Source: Paraphoma chrysanthemicola (Eukaryota; Ascomycota; Dothideomycetes; Pleosporales; Phaeosphaeriaceae). Taken from it: 64,000 nucleotides of DNA. A program made the position numbers and the translations under genes. The DNA lies in the NCBI GenBank assembly GCA_020744225.1, contig JAGMWG010000006.1, positions 1,116,001 to 1,180,000 of the forward strand, read 5' to 3'. This document shows positions 41,317 to 51,501 of the stretch, one piece after another. The notes below the pieces were generated by a model. It worked only from the letters and a program-made list of their open reading frames with translations. It was not told the DNA's origin and did no database searches. The number at the start of each line of letters is the position of its first letter. Position 1 is the stretch's first letter.

Positions 41317-43218
41317 ATGGCCGGCGACAACAAACACGCCCCAAGACGCTCCACGCAGACTGGTGATGACCAGCGCCGTCGACTGGTTCGCCGCTCAAGC
41401 GTATCGCGCTCCAGGACTACACCGAACTTCAATACCGCGTTGATTGCTGCTTCCGAGGGCAGTGAAGATCTCGGCTATGGCGCTAATGCTGGAGGAGGCG
41501 CGACCAGTAGCCATGTTCAGGAAGGCACGAGTGACCTCGAAACGTCGCAGGCCACGATGAACTCTTGTAAATAGTTCAAGTATATAGAGAAGCATGGAGT
41601 ACTGACTGTCATAGACCCGCCCACTGGTATCCCAACCGATCTGCGCCCTACTACATCAGGCGGGCTGTCGGTCCATGGAAGCGCCTCACCTACGCCACCT
41701 GGCGGCAGTGAGCCCAGCACCAAGCTTGAAGGCAATAAGAAGCATGGCCGCAAGATCAAGGATTTCGTGCTCGGCTCCAACAAGCAGCTTCCGTCACCGT
41801 TGCAGCCCACACCTCTCCCGCCTTCTACCCCGACCAAAGCTGCAAAGCTTCTTGGTGTCGCCTCCGATCCCGCCCTCGCTGCAAGTCCACGTTCATCTCA
41901 ACACGATGGATCTGCCGATGGCGCTTACGATGGCCGTATCTGGGACATGCAGGGCTTGCCTCAGCAGCGTTCCACGTCTAATCTAATGCGTTCCGCCTCA
42001 AGCAATGTGGTTACCAATGGATATCGCGACAGCAGATTCCGTGAGGAAGATATCGATGTCGATCTGACCAAGCCCAAGCACTCCAATCGCTTCTGGAACA
42101 ACAGCAAAAAACTTACTAAGAAAATGTCTGGCTACCTTTCCTCTACTATTTGCAAACACCCGAAGAGCCCCTCGCCTTTCTTCAGATCCCCACGTCTCAC
42201 ATTCCACGATTCGCCGCCTACTTCATGGCACCTAGAAACTGACTTTGTATATAGCAACGATCAAGATCTTGACGACTCTTACTTCGCCGGCCCTCGCCGT
42301 ACCTTCGCTCCGCCCTTATTCGCGCAGCCCCTACTTGCGCCGCCTCCATTCGCACCGCCTCCAGTACCCGAACGTCCAGTTCCAGCAGCGAACTCTCGCC
42401 GTCCCGCGAAGCGCAGAGGTCGCAAGGCCAGAGGTCTAGACGAGATGGCGCCCATCACCGAGGCTTCGTACGATGACATTAGCGCTGCTTATCACGGTGG
42501 TGAAGACACTTCTGAATTGGACGTCATCTCCTCATATGCGCACGATATTCCTCCCCGCAGCGCTTCTCTGCAGCCCTATCTACGCCACGGCTACCAAATC
42601 GCATCACAGCCTGGCGAGTATGCGCTCCAGGACAACGAGATGTCTTCTGGAGAGGAAGATGCTGACAAGACCCTGGTTGAAGAGAAGGAGAAGGGCTTGA
42701 CGGACGAAGATGACGATGCTAAGTGGCATCGCTCTACACCCGTCTGCCTACGCAGCCCGCTACAGAATGTTGAAGATCGTCTGCTGGATGCTGCCGAAGA
42801 GAAGCTAAAGCATATCAACATTAAGGAGGACTATTCGCCTGAGGAAGAAGATTATTTGGTTCATGGCAGCACCGCTTCACTCAGTAAGGCCAAGCAGCCC
42901 ATTGCTGCACTTGATGATGACTACACTCAAGCCGCCTCCCAGGAGGAGTTTGACCGTCGTTTTTCTGCCATTAGTAAGGTGGTTTCCGGCCTGAAGGCCA
43001 ACCATGAGAAGATGAAGGAGGACTTTGCCGCGATCAAGAAGGAGCAGGATGAGGAGGAGATCGATTATGATAGTGAGGATGATGACGATCTACCTTCACT
43101 TCGCTCTAGCATAGATCTTTCTGAGGAGCCTACTGTTCACATAGCTACAGCTATGACCATCACCAGGGTCACTCCTGGTATGGTCAAGCTGGTGGACATT
43201 TCTCCCCGCAAGAAGTAA
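41317..43218 (+). CDS. Hypothetical disordered protein with C-terminal coiled coil
   Basis: No named domain recognised. Two exons, 41317-41566 and 41615-43218, with a 48-nt GTAAAT...CATAG intron, give 617 residues. The N-terminus is basic and Ser/Arg-rich (RRLVRRSSVSRSRTTPNF), the middle carries a Pro-rich repeat-like stretch (FAQPLLAPPPFAPPPVPERP, about 340-365) and acidic segments, and the C-terminus has a predicted coiled coil at about 527-560 (FDRRFSAISKVVSGLKANHE) followed by an acidic run and the basic end ISPRKK. There is no signal peptide or membrane segment. Composition suggests a scaffold-type cytosolic or nuclear protein, but this is inference. Confidence 0.75.
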
Positions 43219-43550
43219 GCGGGGAGGATGTCAGGCATCTTCCCGGGTTGGATTGTGAGCTGTTTAGACATTCTGGGTGAATACATTGGCCCCAGAATTG
43301 AGCAAATGGAACTGTAATATACCCCAAATTACATCACGATCATGCATAAGGGTCTCGACAAATTGATGAACAAAAGTGTATTACATGCACGGCATGTGCT
43401 TTCTGATCCAGAACAAAAGTAGGTAGTTATATACAAGAATCCACAACAACACTCCAGAGCTATCAACGCTCCAAAGCCAACACTCCACCGAGGTACACCT
43501 CAGCGCATCTCCAGAATCATCGGCTCAAGCTAATGAGCAAATGTGAGCGT

Positions 43551-44318
43551 CTAGCACGCCTTGATGGCGGAGGCAGTGTAGATGCAGTTCTTGCTGGGGC
43601 CCTTGGACACAGACTTGGGCTCGCTGCCGGGCTTGGTGCCCTGGAACTCCTCGCAGATGGTCTTGACGCTGGTAGCGCAAGTGCCAGTGATGGTAGCAGT
43701 TCCGCCAAAGTTGGGGTTGATACCAGCAAGGACCTTTCCGTTGTAGGCCTTGACGTTCTTGATGACGACGCTGCGCGAGACAGAGTTCTTGCAGTTGCCG
43801 CATGCGCGGTACAGCTTGCCGAAGTCGCTGACGGTGAAGCCGTCGATGGTGACGGTGCCCTTGCCGTTGTGCTGGACGACCTTGTCGGAAGCAGCCTGGG
43901 CACCGCCGCCCTTGACGAGCGCGTTGCCGTCGCCCTTGATGGAGAGAGCGTCCTCGCAGACGTCGACCCACCAGACGTTCTCGATGGTGCAGGAGCCCTT
44001 GCAGTGGACACCCTCGATCTGGTCTTTGCCGATGATGGCGTTCTTGAGGGTACCGCCGTTCTCGATGATGAAGACGGCGTCGGCGTCACCACCCTCGGCC
44101 TGGCCAGTGCAGGACTTGCCGCGGCCGTAGGTCTTCAGGCCACCATCGAAGGTGCCGGAGACGGTCTGGGGCTTGGAGAGCTTGACGGTGCCCTTGGAGG
44201 CGGGGATGGGGAACGCAGCGCGCTTGTTGAGGTTGAAACCAGCGGGCTGGATGGCGGCCGGGGAGGCGGCGACGGTGGCTACGAGAGCGGTGATGGTGGC
44301 TGCGAGAGTGAACTTCAT
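43551..44318 (-). CDS. Secreted pectate lyase, polysaccharide lyase family 3
   Basis: Extracellular enzyme that cleaves de-esterified pectin by beta-elimination with calcium. Single exon, 255 residues from the ATG at 44316-44318; the longer frame upstream is not used because this Met begins a clear signal peptide (MKFTLAATITALVATVAASP). PL3 signatures are present: GRGKSCTGQAEGGDADAVF, NAIIGKDQIEGVHCKGSCTI, ENVWWVDVCEDALSIKGDG and KVVQHNGKGTV, with the family's regularly placed cysteines up to the C-terminal residue. The length matches the family. A TATA box lies about 195 bases upstream. Role: plant cell-wall degradation, consistent with a plant-associated or saprotrophic fungus. Confidence 0.95.
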   Translation of the reverse strand: MKFTLAATITALVATVAASPAAIQPAGFNLNKRAAFPIPASKGTVKLSKPQTVSGTFDGGLKTYGRGKSCTGQAEGGDADAVFIIENGGTLKNAIIGKDQIEGVHCKGSCTIENVWWVDVCEDALSIKGDGNALVKGGGAQAASDKVVQHNGKGTVTIDGFTVSDFGKLYRACGNCKNSVSRSVVIKNVKAYNGKVLAGINPNFGGTATITGTCATSVKTICEEFQGTKPGSEPKSVSKGPSKNCIYTASAIKAC

Positions 44319-44510
44319 TTTGATGGTTGTTGGGTTGGTTGGTTTGGTTTGGTTGGAAAGTGTGTTGGTTGATTGAGTTCTTGGTTGAAAAGTATAGTCA
44401 GAGAATGGAAGATCTGATAGATTGGAATGAATGGATGCTGTCGAAGCAAATGAGAGACTGAAGTGGAATGAATGTGATGAGGATGATTTTGATATCGTGG
44501 ACCCGACCAG

Positions 44511-44522
44511 TATACTTATACT
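44511..44522 (-). promoter_or_regulatory. TATA box of the pectate lyase gene
   Basis: On the minus strand the sequence reads AGTATAAGTATA, a good TATA element, 193-204 bases upstream of the pectate lyase ATG. The intervening leader is rich in repeated AACCAA-type motifs (44330-44365), giving a pyrimidine-poor 5' untranslated region on the coding strand. Assignment rests on position and consensus only. Confidence 0.5.
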
Positions 44523-46531
44523 CCCGCTGTCCGCTGTCAGTGTACGGTCCGCCAATATGGTCAGGGCCCATGTTCCCTCCCTTTCCACCACAAAATCCAC
44601 CACTCGCCTCCCACCGCCTCCGAATCTGATAAACTAGGTCCCATGAACAACACATGCTAGGGTGCCACCGCCTGTTCGAATCTGCAAACAGAGTTCCACC
44701 CCGGCGCCATACCGCTCTGCAGTGCCAAGGCAGAGCTTGAAACCAGCGTTCTCGCTGCATCAGGCATCGGAGAGCTTGGCGACGTCTTGGCCTACCCAAC
44801 CGCAGGATTCGTTCAATCTCACTGCAGTCCACAGGCGCGCGGTCTAGCCCAGGTCCCGCTCTCTTGAACGACTGACAACGCGGCCAGGAAATCGATCGTG
44901 TCAGGTCAGATCTCGTATCGGACCGACGTACATGAGAAACATGACCAGTACCTGAATCGCAAATGCCACTAACACAATACCAGCAGCGTCAGGGGTTGTG
45001 GTTATGAGAGGCGTTGTTTCAGAAGGCTGACCGTAACGTGGATGTTCCTCCAATTGCGTGTGAGGCCAATTAAGGTTCAAACAAGCTAAGCGAGTTCCCG
45101 TCCCGCTGTACCTGGGATGCATGATGCGTGCAGTGGCGCATTGTGATCCGTGAGGTTGGACCACGGCATGTGCTCTTAGCTCATGGCTTTGCACGACGTC
45201 GGTATTTGGTCCTGGGGTATATGTGCCCCGCATATTTGTTCCAGACTAATAAATTATTCCGAGGCTGATATCATGCTTAATCAGGCACAAAGTCGTACAG
45301 AAGGAGCGCAGAGACTCCACTAATCGGAAAATTCTTCAGGTTCTGGTTCCTGCATACTATGCGCCATGATATAAATGATCTGTGCGGTGCTGCTGTGCCT
45401 CCCCAAGACCCTTGCAAGGAGAGTCGATCATTTGGTTTCGTGCAGACGCAAAGGTCCTGAAGGATCGTGTATTTGGCTTATCTTCGGCTTTCATTAGTCC
45501 GTTGGCGGACTTGGTGAAGCGCGGGTGTGGCGTTGCTAGTGGAAAGCCCCTACCATTTCGTTTCGGTGTCAGAGACGTGTTTGGCGTCGCGCGACCGCCA
45601 CGAGAATTTCACTCAGAGACGATTGGCCTGTTTCCGAACTCATTCAAGGAAGGGAGCTGGCATTGTGAGGACGGATGTCGAAAAGAGAGCTGACCGTGCT
45701 GTCGATTGAGTGTATTGTGTATTTCAGACTAACAACGGGGGCGCCTTCCGCTTCGCGGTTTCACACTCTCCGTAGTCCAGAGCCCTCGCGACGGGAACAA
45801 CAAGCGTAGGAGGAGATTTCACGGCATCCACATGACCCGACATTCCTTAGTCGCATTCGGGGGATTCACCCTGACAGCTGATTGCGCGCATCATGCACTT
45901 GTCGACCGACCTTGTTCTTCGTCTCTTCCAGATCGGGTGATATCGGCAAGATGTCCCCTTCCTACTTTCCTCCTCTTGACGTACGTTCGACCTTGGCGCG
46001 GAGTGCTGCTCTTTATGGTCATCATCATGACTGAAGTCGATTGCTGCATTATTGCTAGATAAAAGCACGAGGCATGATCTTCGAGACGAGGGAAGTTTAC
46101 CGAAAGTTCCAGCCTCGCGAATGCAGAGTCGAGGTCCACGTGCATGGGTCAACCCTAGTCGATCGTGTTCCATCATCTACCATCTCTTTCGGTTGGTCGG
46201 GCACTCCAATGGTCGCATTAATACATATTGGCTTGAATCCAGCTTCCGATCCAAAATCCTTCGCGGGGGGCTACCTCGCGGTACCTTCTTTAGCTACTGT
46301 CCACTGGCCAGATACGTCTGGCGGTGGCCAGCGCGACAGAAGCTGCCTAGGAGTGTACATGCTGTCATTGAAGTGTTCTCCGCAACATGGTCTTCTGTTG
46401 GGATGGATGCCCAGGTGCGGCTGAGACAATGCATCCACCCCGCCACCGCATGTCCATGAGACCACCAGATATCACGACTCGGTGGCACCTCCTACCCCAC
46501 ACTCCATTAATCTTGTCAAGGCAGTGTACAT
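44523..46531. other. Intergenic, about 2 kb without a supportable gene
   Basis: Between the pectate lyase promoter and HET protein 3. Frames of 60-145 codons exist on both strands (for example 46052-46459 plus and 44398-44832 minus), but their translations are Arg/Ser/Cys-rich and overlap each other antisense, with no domain or convincing splice pattern. No transposon remnant, tRNA or repeat is recognised. Confidence 0.5.
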
Positions 46532-48130
46532 GTGTTGAGTTTGCGGAGCAATATGGCCTGGCTATTCCGACGCTTCATGGCTAATGAGCAAGGCTTGCGA
46601 GACGACGCTAGAGGTATTCAGCATCCCGAACCTTCCGAGCTCCGCCTTGCCCCAGATAGATTCACTTACACCCCAATTAATACTGGGGGTAATCTGATTC
46701 GTCTCATCCAAGTGTTATCCTACGATTGTAACGCCGCGAACGGGATTATCAGATGCCGACTCCGACAAGCTACCACTGATTCAGCGTATACATGCCTATC
46801 CTACGTTTGGGGAGCGGAAGGCGACGTCCGAGATATTGAATTGAATGGCAAGTTATTTTCCGTTCGACGGAACCTGTGGGATCTTCTCGATGTAGCGAGC
46901 CGCTCAAAGGACAGAGATCGCAATTACGGCGTCAACAAGGACAACGTCAACTTTGACTTATCCTTTCAGTCACTATGGGTCGACGCCTTATGTATCGATC
47001 AGGAAAATATGCGGGAGAAGAACTATCAAGTACAGCGAATGGGCCAAATCTACGCCAACGCGCAATGTGTTGTTTCGTGGTTGGGAAAGAATGAGGACCT
47101 CCATCAAGGGTTCGCAAGAATGGCAGAATTTGAAACAGTTCAGGGAGATCTTTTGACTGATTTGTGCAGTAACGTCTATTGGCGAAGAGCTTGGGTCACT
47201 CAAGAAATTACACTCGCTCGAGACCTCTGCTATCTGGCTGATGTCCAAGGCCTACACCACGAGACCGCTTTCGGGAATTCGCTGTACGTCACACCGCACT
47301 CAAACGCCGACATACTTTTGTGGAAACGTCAGATGCAGTATAGGTTATTGCACAAATCTGGAGAGTGCCCCAACAGCATCAGTGAACTGCACGATCTGGC
47401 GCGCGCTCATTTACAATCTATGTCAACCCCTCGCGAAGTGATCGACATGTTCCCCAAGCCCAGAGACTACGTAAGTACTCGCAGTCTGATTCAGAACATT
47501 GCCCGCTTCAGCGATAAGGAATGCTTCGATCAACGCGACAAGATATACTCTCTTCTATCCATCTCACACGACAGTTCCAATGTGGAAGTCGACTACAATA
47601 TATCCCCGATCGCCCTCGCCAAGAGAACATGCAGCAGGCTGGGTCACCTCTGCCCGTGCAAAGCAGAGAGTGTGGAGTCATTGTTCCGAGCAGTGGGTGT
47701 CGATGAATGGGACGACCAAGCAATATTTCGCCTCATGGCATCCCCGATCCGAATACATGACGGAAAGTGTTCTCGCTGCAATACTCCAATCAATTCAAGC
47801 ATAGCAGAAGACAGCATAAAAGGGGGTATGGCGTTCATATATTGTCTTCACTGTGCGAACATCGCGAAGTTCGACGACTTCCATATTTGCGTGGTCCGAT
47901 CACGCGAACAAAAGGAACGAAACAATTGGCGGATCTTTTCGATCGCGAAGCGCGAAACCTATGAAGTCTCTCGTGGTATTGTGGTCCAGAACATCTACGG
48001 TCTTGGTAAGGCTGTATTCCATGTTGCATTGTTGCGCTTTGTCCACCTGGGTCGGATGAATGGCCGGTATGCACAGGCACAATGTGCTGAGCGTGACAAG
48101 ATGGCGGCTAAATGGGACTTCTTACCTTAG
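46532..48130 (+). CDS. HET-domain protein 3
   Basis: Single-exon 532-residue HET-domain protein. An ATG at 46553 (MAWLFRRFMANEQ) is an equally good start. Motifs: YTPINTGGNLIRLIQVLS (46-63), YTCLSYVWG (86-94), LWVDALCIDQ, QVQRMGQIYANAQCVVSWLG and YWRRAWVTQEITLARDLCYL. DQRDKIYSLLSIS and VDYNIS follow near 340-355. Residues around 412 hold CSRC, 21 residues, CLHC, with the same spacing as in HET protein 2. It lies head to tail 431 bases upstream of HET protein 4, so the two form a tandem pair. Intact. Confidence 0.92.
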   Translation: MLSLRSNMAWLFRRFMANEQGLRDDARGIQHPEPSELRLAPDRFTYTPINTGGNLIRLIQVLSYDCNAANGIIRCRLRQATTDSAYTCLSYVWGAEGDVRDIELNGKLFSVRRNLWDLLDVASRSKDRDRNYGVNKDNVNFDLSFQSLWVDALCIDQENMREKNYQVQRMGQIYANAQCVVSWLGKNEDLHQGFARMAEFETVQGDLLTDLCSNVYWRRAWVTQEITLARDLCYLADVQGLHHETAFGNSLYVTPHSNADILLWKRQMQYRLLHKSGECPNSISELHDLARAHLQSMSTPREVIDMFPKPRDYVSTRSLIQNIARFSDKECFDQRDKIYSLLSISHDSSNVEVDYNISPIALAKRTCSRLGHLCPCKAESVESLFRAVGVDEWDDQAIFRLMASPIRIHDGKCSRCNTPINSSIAEDSIKGGMAFIYCLHCANIAKFDDFHICVVRSREQKERNNWRIFSIAKRETYEVSRGIVVQNIYGLGKAVFHVALLRFVHLGRMNGRYAQAQCAERDKMAAKWDFLP

Positions 48131-48561
48131 AGCTATTGTTTGATCTCAGCGAGCAGGCTGAGACCAAAAATCTATGATGTGGTAAGCAACATGATGGCGT
48201 CCGACTCTGGTCTCAGATTTTGTAGTCGAATCTTATTGAAGAACTTTATATGTGTCTCAAACTGTTTGTAAGCGACATTTTCTTACTTGCCTTCACCTTT
48301 ACTAAACATTATTCATGTTATACACAAATGCTACTAAGCTTATTTAGATCGAGTTGCACAAATGTACTTCTCGATAAGGCTTTGCGTAGTGATAGATACA
48401 CAGGTGCCCTAAGCAACAATGATGACTGAAGCACTGCATGCACCCCGCCACCAGCCACAAGTCAGCACACATTGCGAATTTGCAGCGTCTTCTGCTCTTA
48501 ACCTCTTCTCGCATTCCAGTATACTCTCACTCGAAGCTCTTACTTAAATGAGCGAAGTATC
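48131..48561. other. Spacer between tandem HET genes
   Basis: 431 bases holding the 3' end of HET protein 3 and the promoter of HET protein 4. It is AT-rich around 48230-48400 and contains no coding-like frame. A CCCCGCCACCAGCC stretch near 48444 resembles one upstream of HET protein 3 (about 46437), which may be a shared promoter element or chance. Confidence 0.4.
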
Positions 48562-50187
48562 ATGTCTCTTGCACATCCCAAACCCACATTCGCGCGTCGA
48601 GCCGCAAGGTCGCGAGTGCTGCCCAAAGCACGAATCCCGGGGTCGAGGCCTATTACACCAAGCGCGCCCCAGACTTACCCAAAGAGTCTTTCTCAACCTT
48701 CCGTTGAAAGTCTAGAGCAAGCCTTCACGCACGCGCCTATCGATCTTCAGAATAACTCGATCCGCTTGCTTGAAGTTTTACCCGCTGATCCGAACGACCC
48801 GAATAGCATCATACAATGCAGGCTTCGGCACGACACAACTACAGCTGTGTATACTTGTTTGTCATACGTGTGGGGCCCCGAAGACCCGTTGCGGAAGCGA
48901 ATGATTCTGATTAATGGGAAAACTTTTTGGGTGCGTCACAACTTGGTGAAATTCCTCGAGATTGCGAGCCAGCGTCAGGCTAGAGAGAACAACATCGGCA
49001 TATCTAGAACCGAGCTAGATTTCGAGGAGGCTGTTCAGTCGTTATGGGTTGATGCTTTGTGCATTGATCAGCTGAACCTGATAGAAAAAAGTCATCAGGT
49101 ACAGCGGATGGGTATGATATACTCGAACGCGGACCATGTTATAGCCTGGTTGGGAAAAGATCAGAAATTGCGTCATTGGTTCCCACGTGTAGAAATGCTG
49201 TTCAAGGACTACCTGGAAATCAGTTACAATCAAGAGTTCATCGATGGACTGAGAGATCTCTGCCACGACGACTATTGGCATAGAGCATGGATAACACAAG
49301 AAACCATTCTCGCACAACACATCTGCTACCTGGCCGACGACGAGGCATTGTGTCCTGACACCACTCTTGCGACGGTCTTGGACAGCGTTGCCGCCGGTGA
49401 TTTGAATATGTCCAATTGGGCGCAACAGATGATATACAGACGGGACCACCACCGGACCCTACGCAGGCAAGGTCGCAAGCTGATGCAAAATTTGGCCGAT
49501 TTCATCAGTAAGGACTGTCTTGACCCGAGGGATAAGATATACTCCCTCTTGTCGATTTCTTGCGATGTGGCTGATATCGCGGTCGATTATAACTCCCCTC
49601 CCATCGCGCTCGCAAAGACATTAAGCGAAAGACTGGGCCTGACGTGTATTTGCAAAGCAGCGAGTATCAAATTGATCTTCAAAGCGTTGGGTCTTTACTC
49701 GAGATGTCTTTGCGCCACGTTTAGTTTGCGCGTATCGCCAATACACATAGAGGGCAGTTGCAGACATTTCTCCCAAATGCACGGAAACGCTATCAAGGAA
49801 CGGGCTGCACTAGATGATCCCGGATTCATTTATTGCCTTGATTGCACGCACGTCAAGGGCAATATTCATGAACCTCAACCGGGTATCTCGACTTCCGGTT
49901 CTGAGCGAATCTATGTTCACCGAGTTTATGACCAGGTGGCGGGAACGCAATGGAAAGTTCGGGAGATCCTAGCTAGTGGTTCGAGGCCACTGCTGCTAGG
50001 TATTAGTGTCGATAGCATTGACGCGGTTGGCAACGCTGTTTTTAGGGTTTCGTTAGCACAGTTTTGTCGAATAGGAGGCTCGCAACGCAGAACTGTTTGC
50101 TGCTTGGAACCCAATTCGACGAAGCGAATATGGGAATTCCTCCCGGATAGCGAGATTGCCATGCGGGATTGCTGCCGTTTTGGATGA
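48562..50187 (+). CDS. HET-domain protein 4
   Basis: Single-exon 541-residue HET-domain protein, tandem paralog of the preceding gene and closer in its lead-in to HET protein 2 (FTHAPIDLQNNSIRLLEVLP, 55-74). Motifs: YTCLSYVWG (97-105), LWVDALCIDQ, QVQRMGMIYSNADHVIAWLG, YWHRAWITQETILAQHICYL, DPRDKIYSLLSIS. The basic N-terminal 35 residues (ARRAARSRVLPKARIPGSR) are absent from the paralogs. At about residue 399 the cysteine module is damaged: the first pair reads CRHF instead of CxxC, while the second pair, 21 residues on, is intact (CLDC). This may abolish zinc binding. Otherwise intact. Confidence 0.92.
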   Translation: MSLAHPKPTFARRAARSRVLPKARIPGSRPITPSAPQTYPKSLSQPSVESLEQAFTHAPIDLQNNSIRLLEVLPADPNDPNSIIQCRLRHDTTTAVYTCLSYVWGPEDPLRKRMILINGKTFWVRHNLVKFLEIASQRQARENNIGISRTELDFEEAVQSLWVDALCIDQLNLIEKSHQVQRMGMIYSNADHVIAWLGKDQKLRHWFPRVEMLFKDYLEISYNQEFIDGLRDLCHDDYWHRAWITQETILAQHICYLADDEALCPDTTLATVLDSVAAGDLNMSNWAQQMIYRRDHHRTLRRQGRKLMQNLADFISKDCLDPRDKIYSLLSISCDVADIAVDYNSPPIALAKTLSERLGLTCICKAASIKLIFKALGLYSRCLCATFSLRVSPIHIEGSCRHFSQMHGNAIKERAALDDPGFIYCLDCTHVKGNIHEPQPGISTSGSERIYVHRVYDQVAGTQWKVREILASGSRPLLLGISVDSIDAVGNAVFRVSLAQFCRIGGSQRRTVCCLEPNSTKRIWEFLPDSEIAMRDCCRFG

Positions 50188-50595
50188 TGACCTACGCATA
50201 ATAGTGTTGGCTACGCGAGATGAAAGATCGTGTCACCGAGACGACATATCCTTGAGCCACCTAGGAGCGATTTATTGGATTTTTGGCTGGCCACGCACTA
50301 CGAGACACCATATTATGACCTTCAGGCACTCGAAACATTTAAGACTTGATGCTCGCCTTTGTGGGTTCGTCAAATCCCCCACCCTCGCACTTATCCATGG
50401 TCTCATCATTTCAATTTCAGCACTCGAAAGTTTCAACCTGTTTAAGTCTTGGTTCGATCGTCTATTTTTGGGATCTATGGGTATATTTGCTTGCTCGCAA
50501 AATACGAAAGCTGTTTTTGAGCCAACCAAAGGACTTGGCTCACCCATCAACGAGTTCCAAGACTCCACAAAGATCTCAACACGTACTTTCATTTC
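50188..50595. other. Convergent intergenic, no gene seen
   Basis: 408 bases between HET protein 4 (plus) and the minus-strand gene that ends at 50596. It should contain both 3' untranslated regions. Frames here overlap antisense and show no domain. Confidence 0.45.
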
Positions 50596-51501
50596 TTACC
50601 CGCCCTGGGTAGGAGATTTTGGTCCACCGCTGCTACGACCCTTACCGGCCGAAGGCGACATGGGCGAGCTGGGGCCTTGACGAGGAGACGAACCCACGTT
50701 ACGACCCGGGTAGGATCCAAAGCCACGTCCACCGATGCTAGAGCTAGGGTTCGGTGGGGACGACTTCTGGTCGTTACCTCGACGAGACAGAGTCTGAGGA
50801 TCTCCAGCGAACCCAGGGCTCGGTGATGATGCTGTCAAGAATTAGCTGTCTGGAAGGGGGTGTATTTCTGGAGGAGAATCCTGGACTTACTCTTGCTGAC
50901 GAAAGGTGAGTCGAAAGGCGAGGAGTCTTGGCCAATGTATTCCTCTTCGACATCTACACCAATCATTTTCGAATCTAAATTTTCCAACAAAAACCGACTC
51001 ACCGTCGAAAATGTTCTCCTCGCCAGGCAGAAGCTCGTGTCTCGCCACCCTTGAGCGCTCTTCTTCCTGAACCTCCGCAATCTGCCACTGGAACGGTTCC
51101 AAGCGACTGCCTTCAACAAGGTTCACGCGCCGCGCAGTACCCGCGCCGAGCTCCCAGACTGTGAAGCCCATCTCGGCATCATAGCGTGCCTCGCCCTCAG
51201 TGGTGCGCACCCAGCGATTTGGTAGTGCGTTAGTGCGACGATGGACCATGAACTGCTTTTGGTTCACTTGGACCCAGAGAGAGTCTGTCCACCACGCGGT
51301 TTGGGCCGACTTGCCGTCACCACGTACCAGGCGGGCTTTGCGGCGAGGGGTGAACCTGAGATTATCGTTAGAAAATGTCCTCGGGAAGAGTAAGATCTAT
51401 GGATATGCTTACTTGTTCGATGGTGGGGAATTATGGCTAGGACCTTTGCCTGGACCACCGCTGCCGCCGGGAGGAGGAGGTGGAGGTTGAATAGCTGACA
51501 T
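50596..51501 (-). CDS. Hypothetical four-exon protein with conserved Trp-rich core
   Basis: No known domain recognised. I assemble exons 51413-51501, 51003-51355, 50891-50953 and 50596-50831, with GT-AG introns of 57, 49 and 59 nt, giving 246 residues with continuous frame. The start encodes a Pro/Gly-rich tract (MSAIQPPPPPPGGSGGPG). The core at about 30-150 looks folded (AWWTDSLWVQVNQKQFMVHR, RWVRTTEGEARYDAEMGFTV), followed by an acidic hinge (DDVEEEYIGQDSSPFDSPF) and a Ser/Pro/Gly-rich disordered tail. The exon structure is supported by four consistent splice junctions; function is unknown. There is no signal peptide. Confidence 0.75.

Noticed and set aside
43533..44372. 279-codon plus-strand frame antisense to the pectate lyase
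   Set aside because: The minus strand encodes an intact PL3 enzyme with signal peptide. The antisense product is a Gly/Asp/Val/Leu low-complexity string typical of shadow frames.
44665..44690. TTCGAATC with flanking complementarity as a tRNA T-arm
   Set aside because: No matching acceptor, D or anticodon stems at the right distances.
46052..46459. 135-codon frame between pectate lyase and HET protein 3
   Set aside because: Overlapped by several frames on both strands, with no domain or consistent coding bias.
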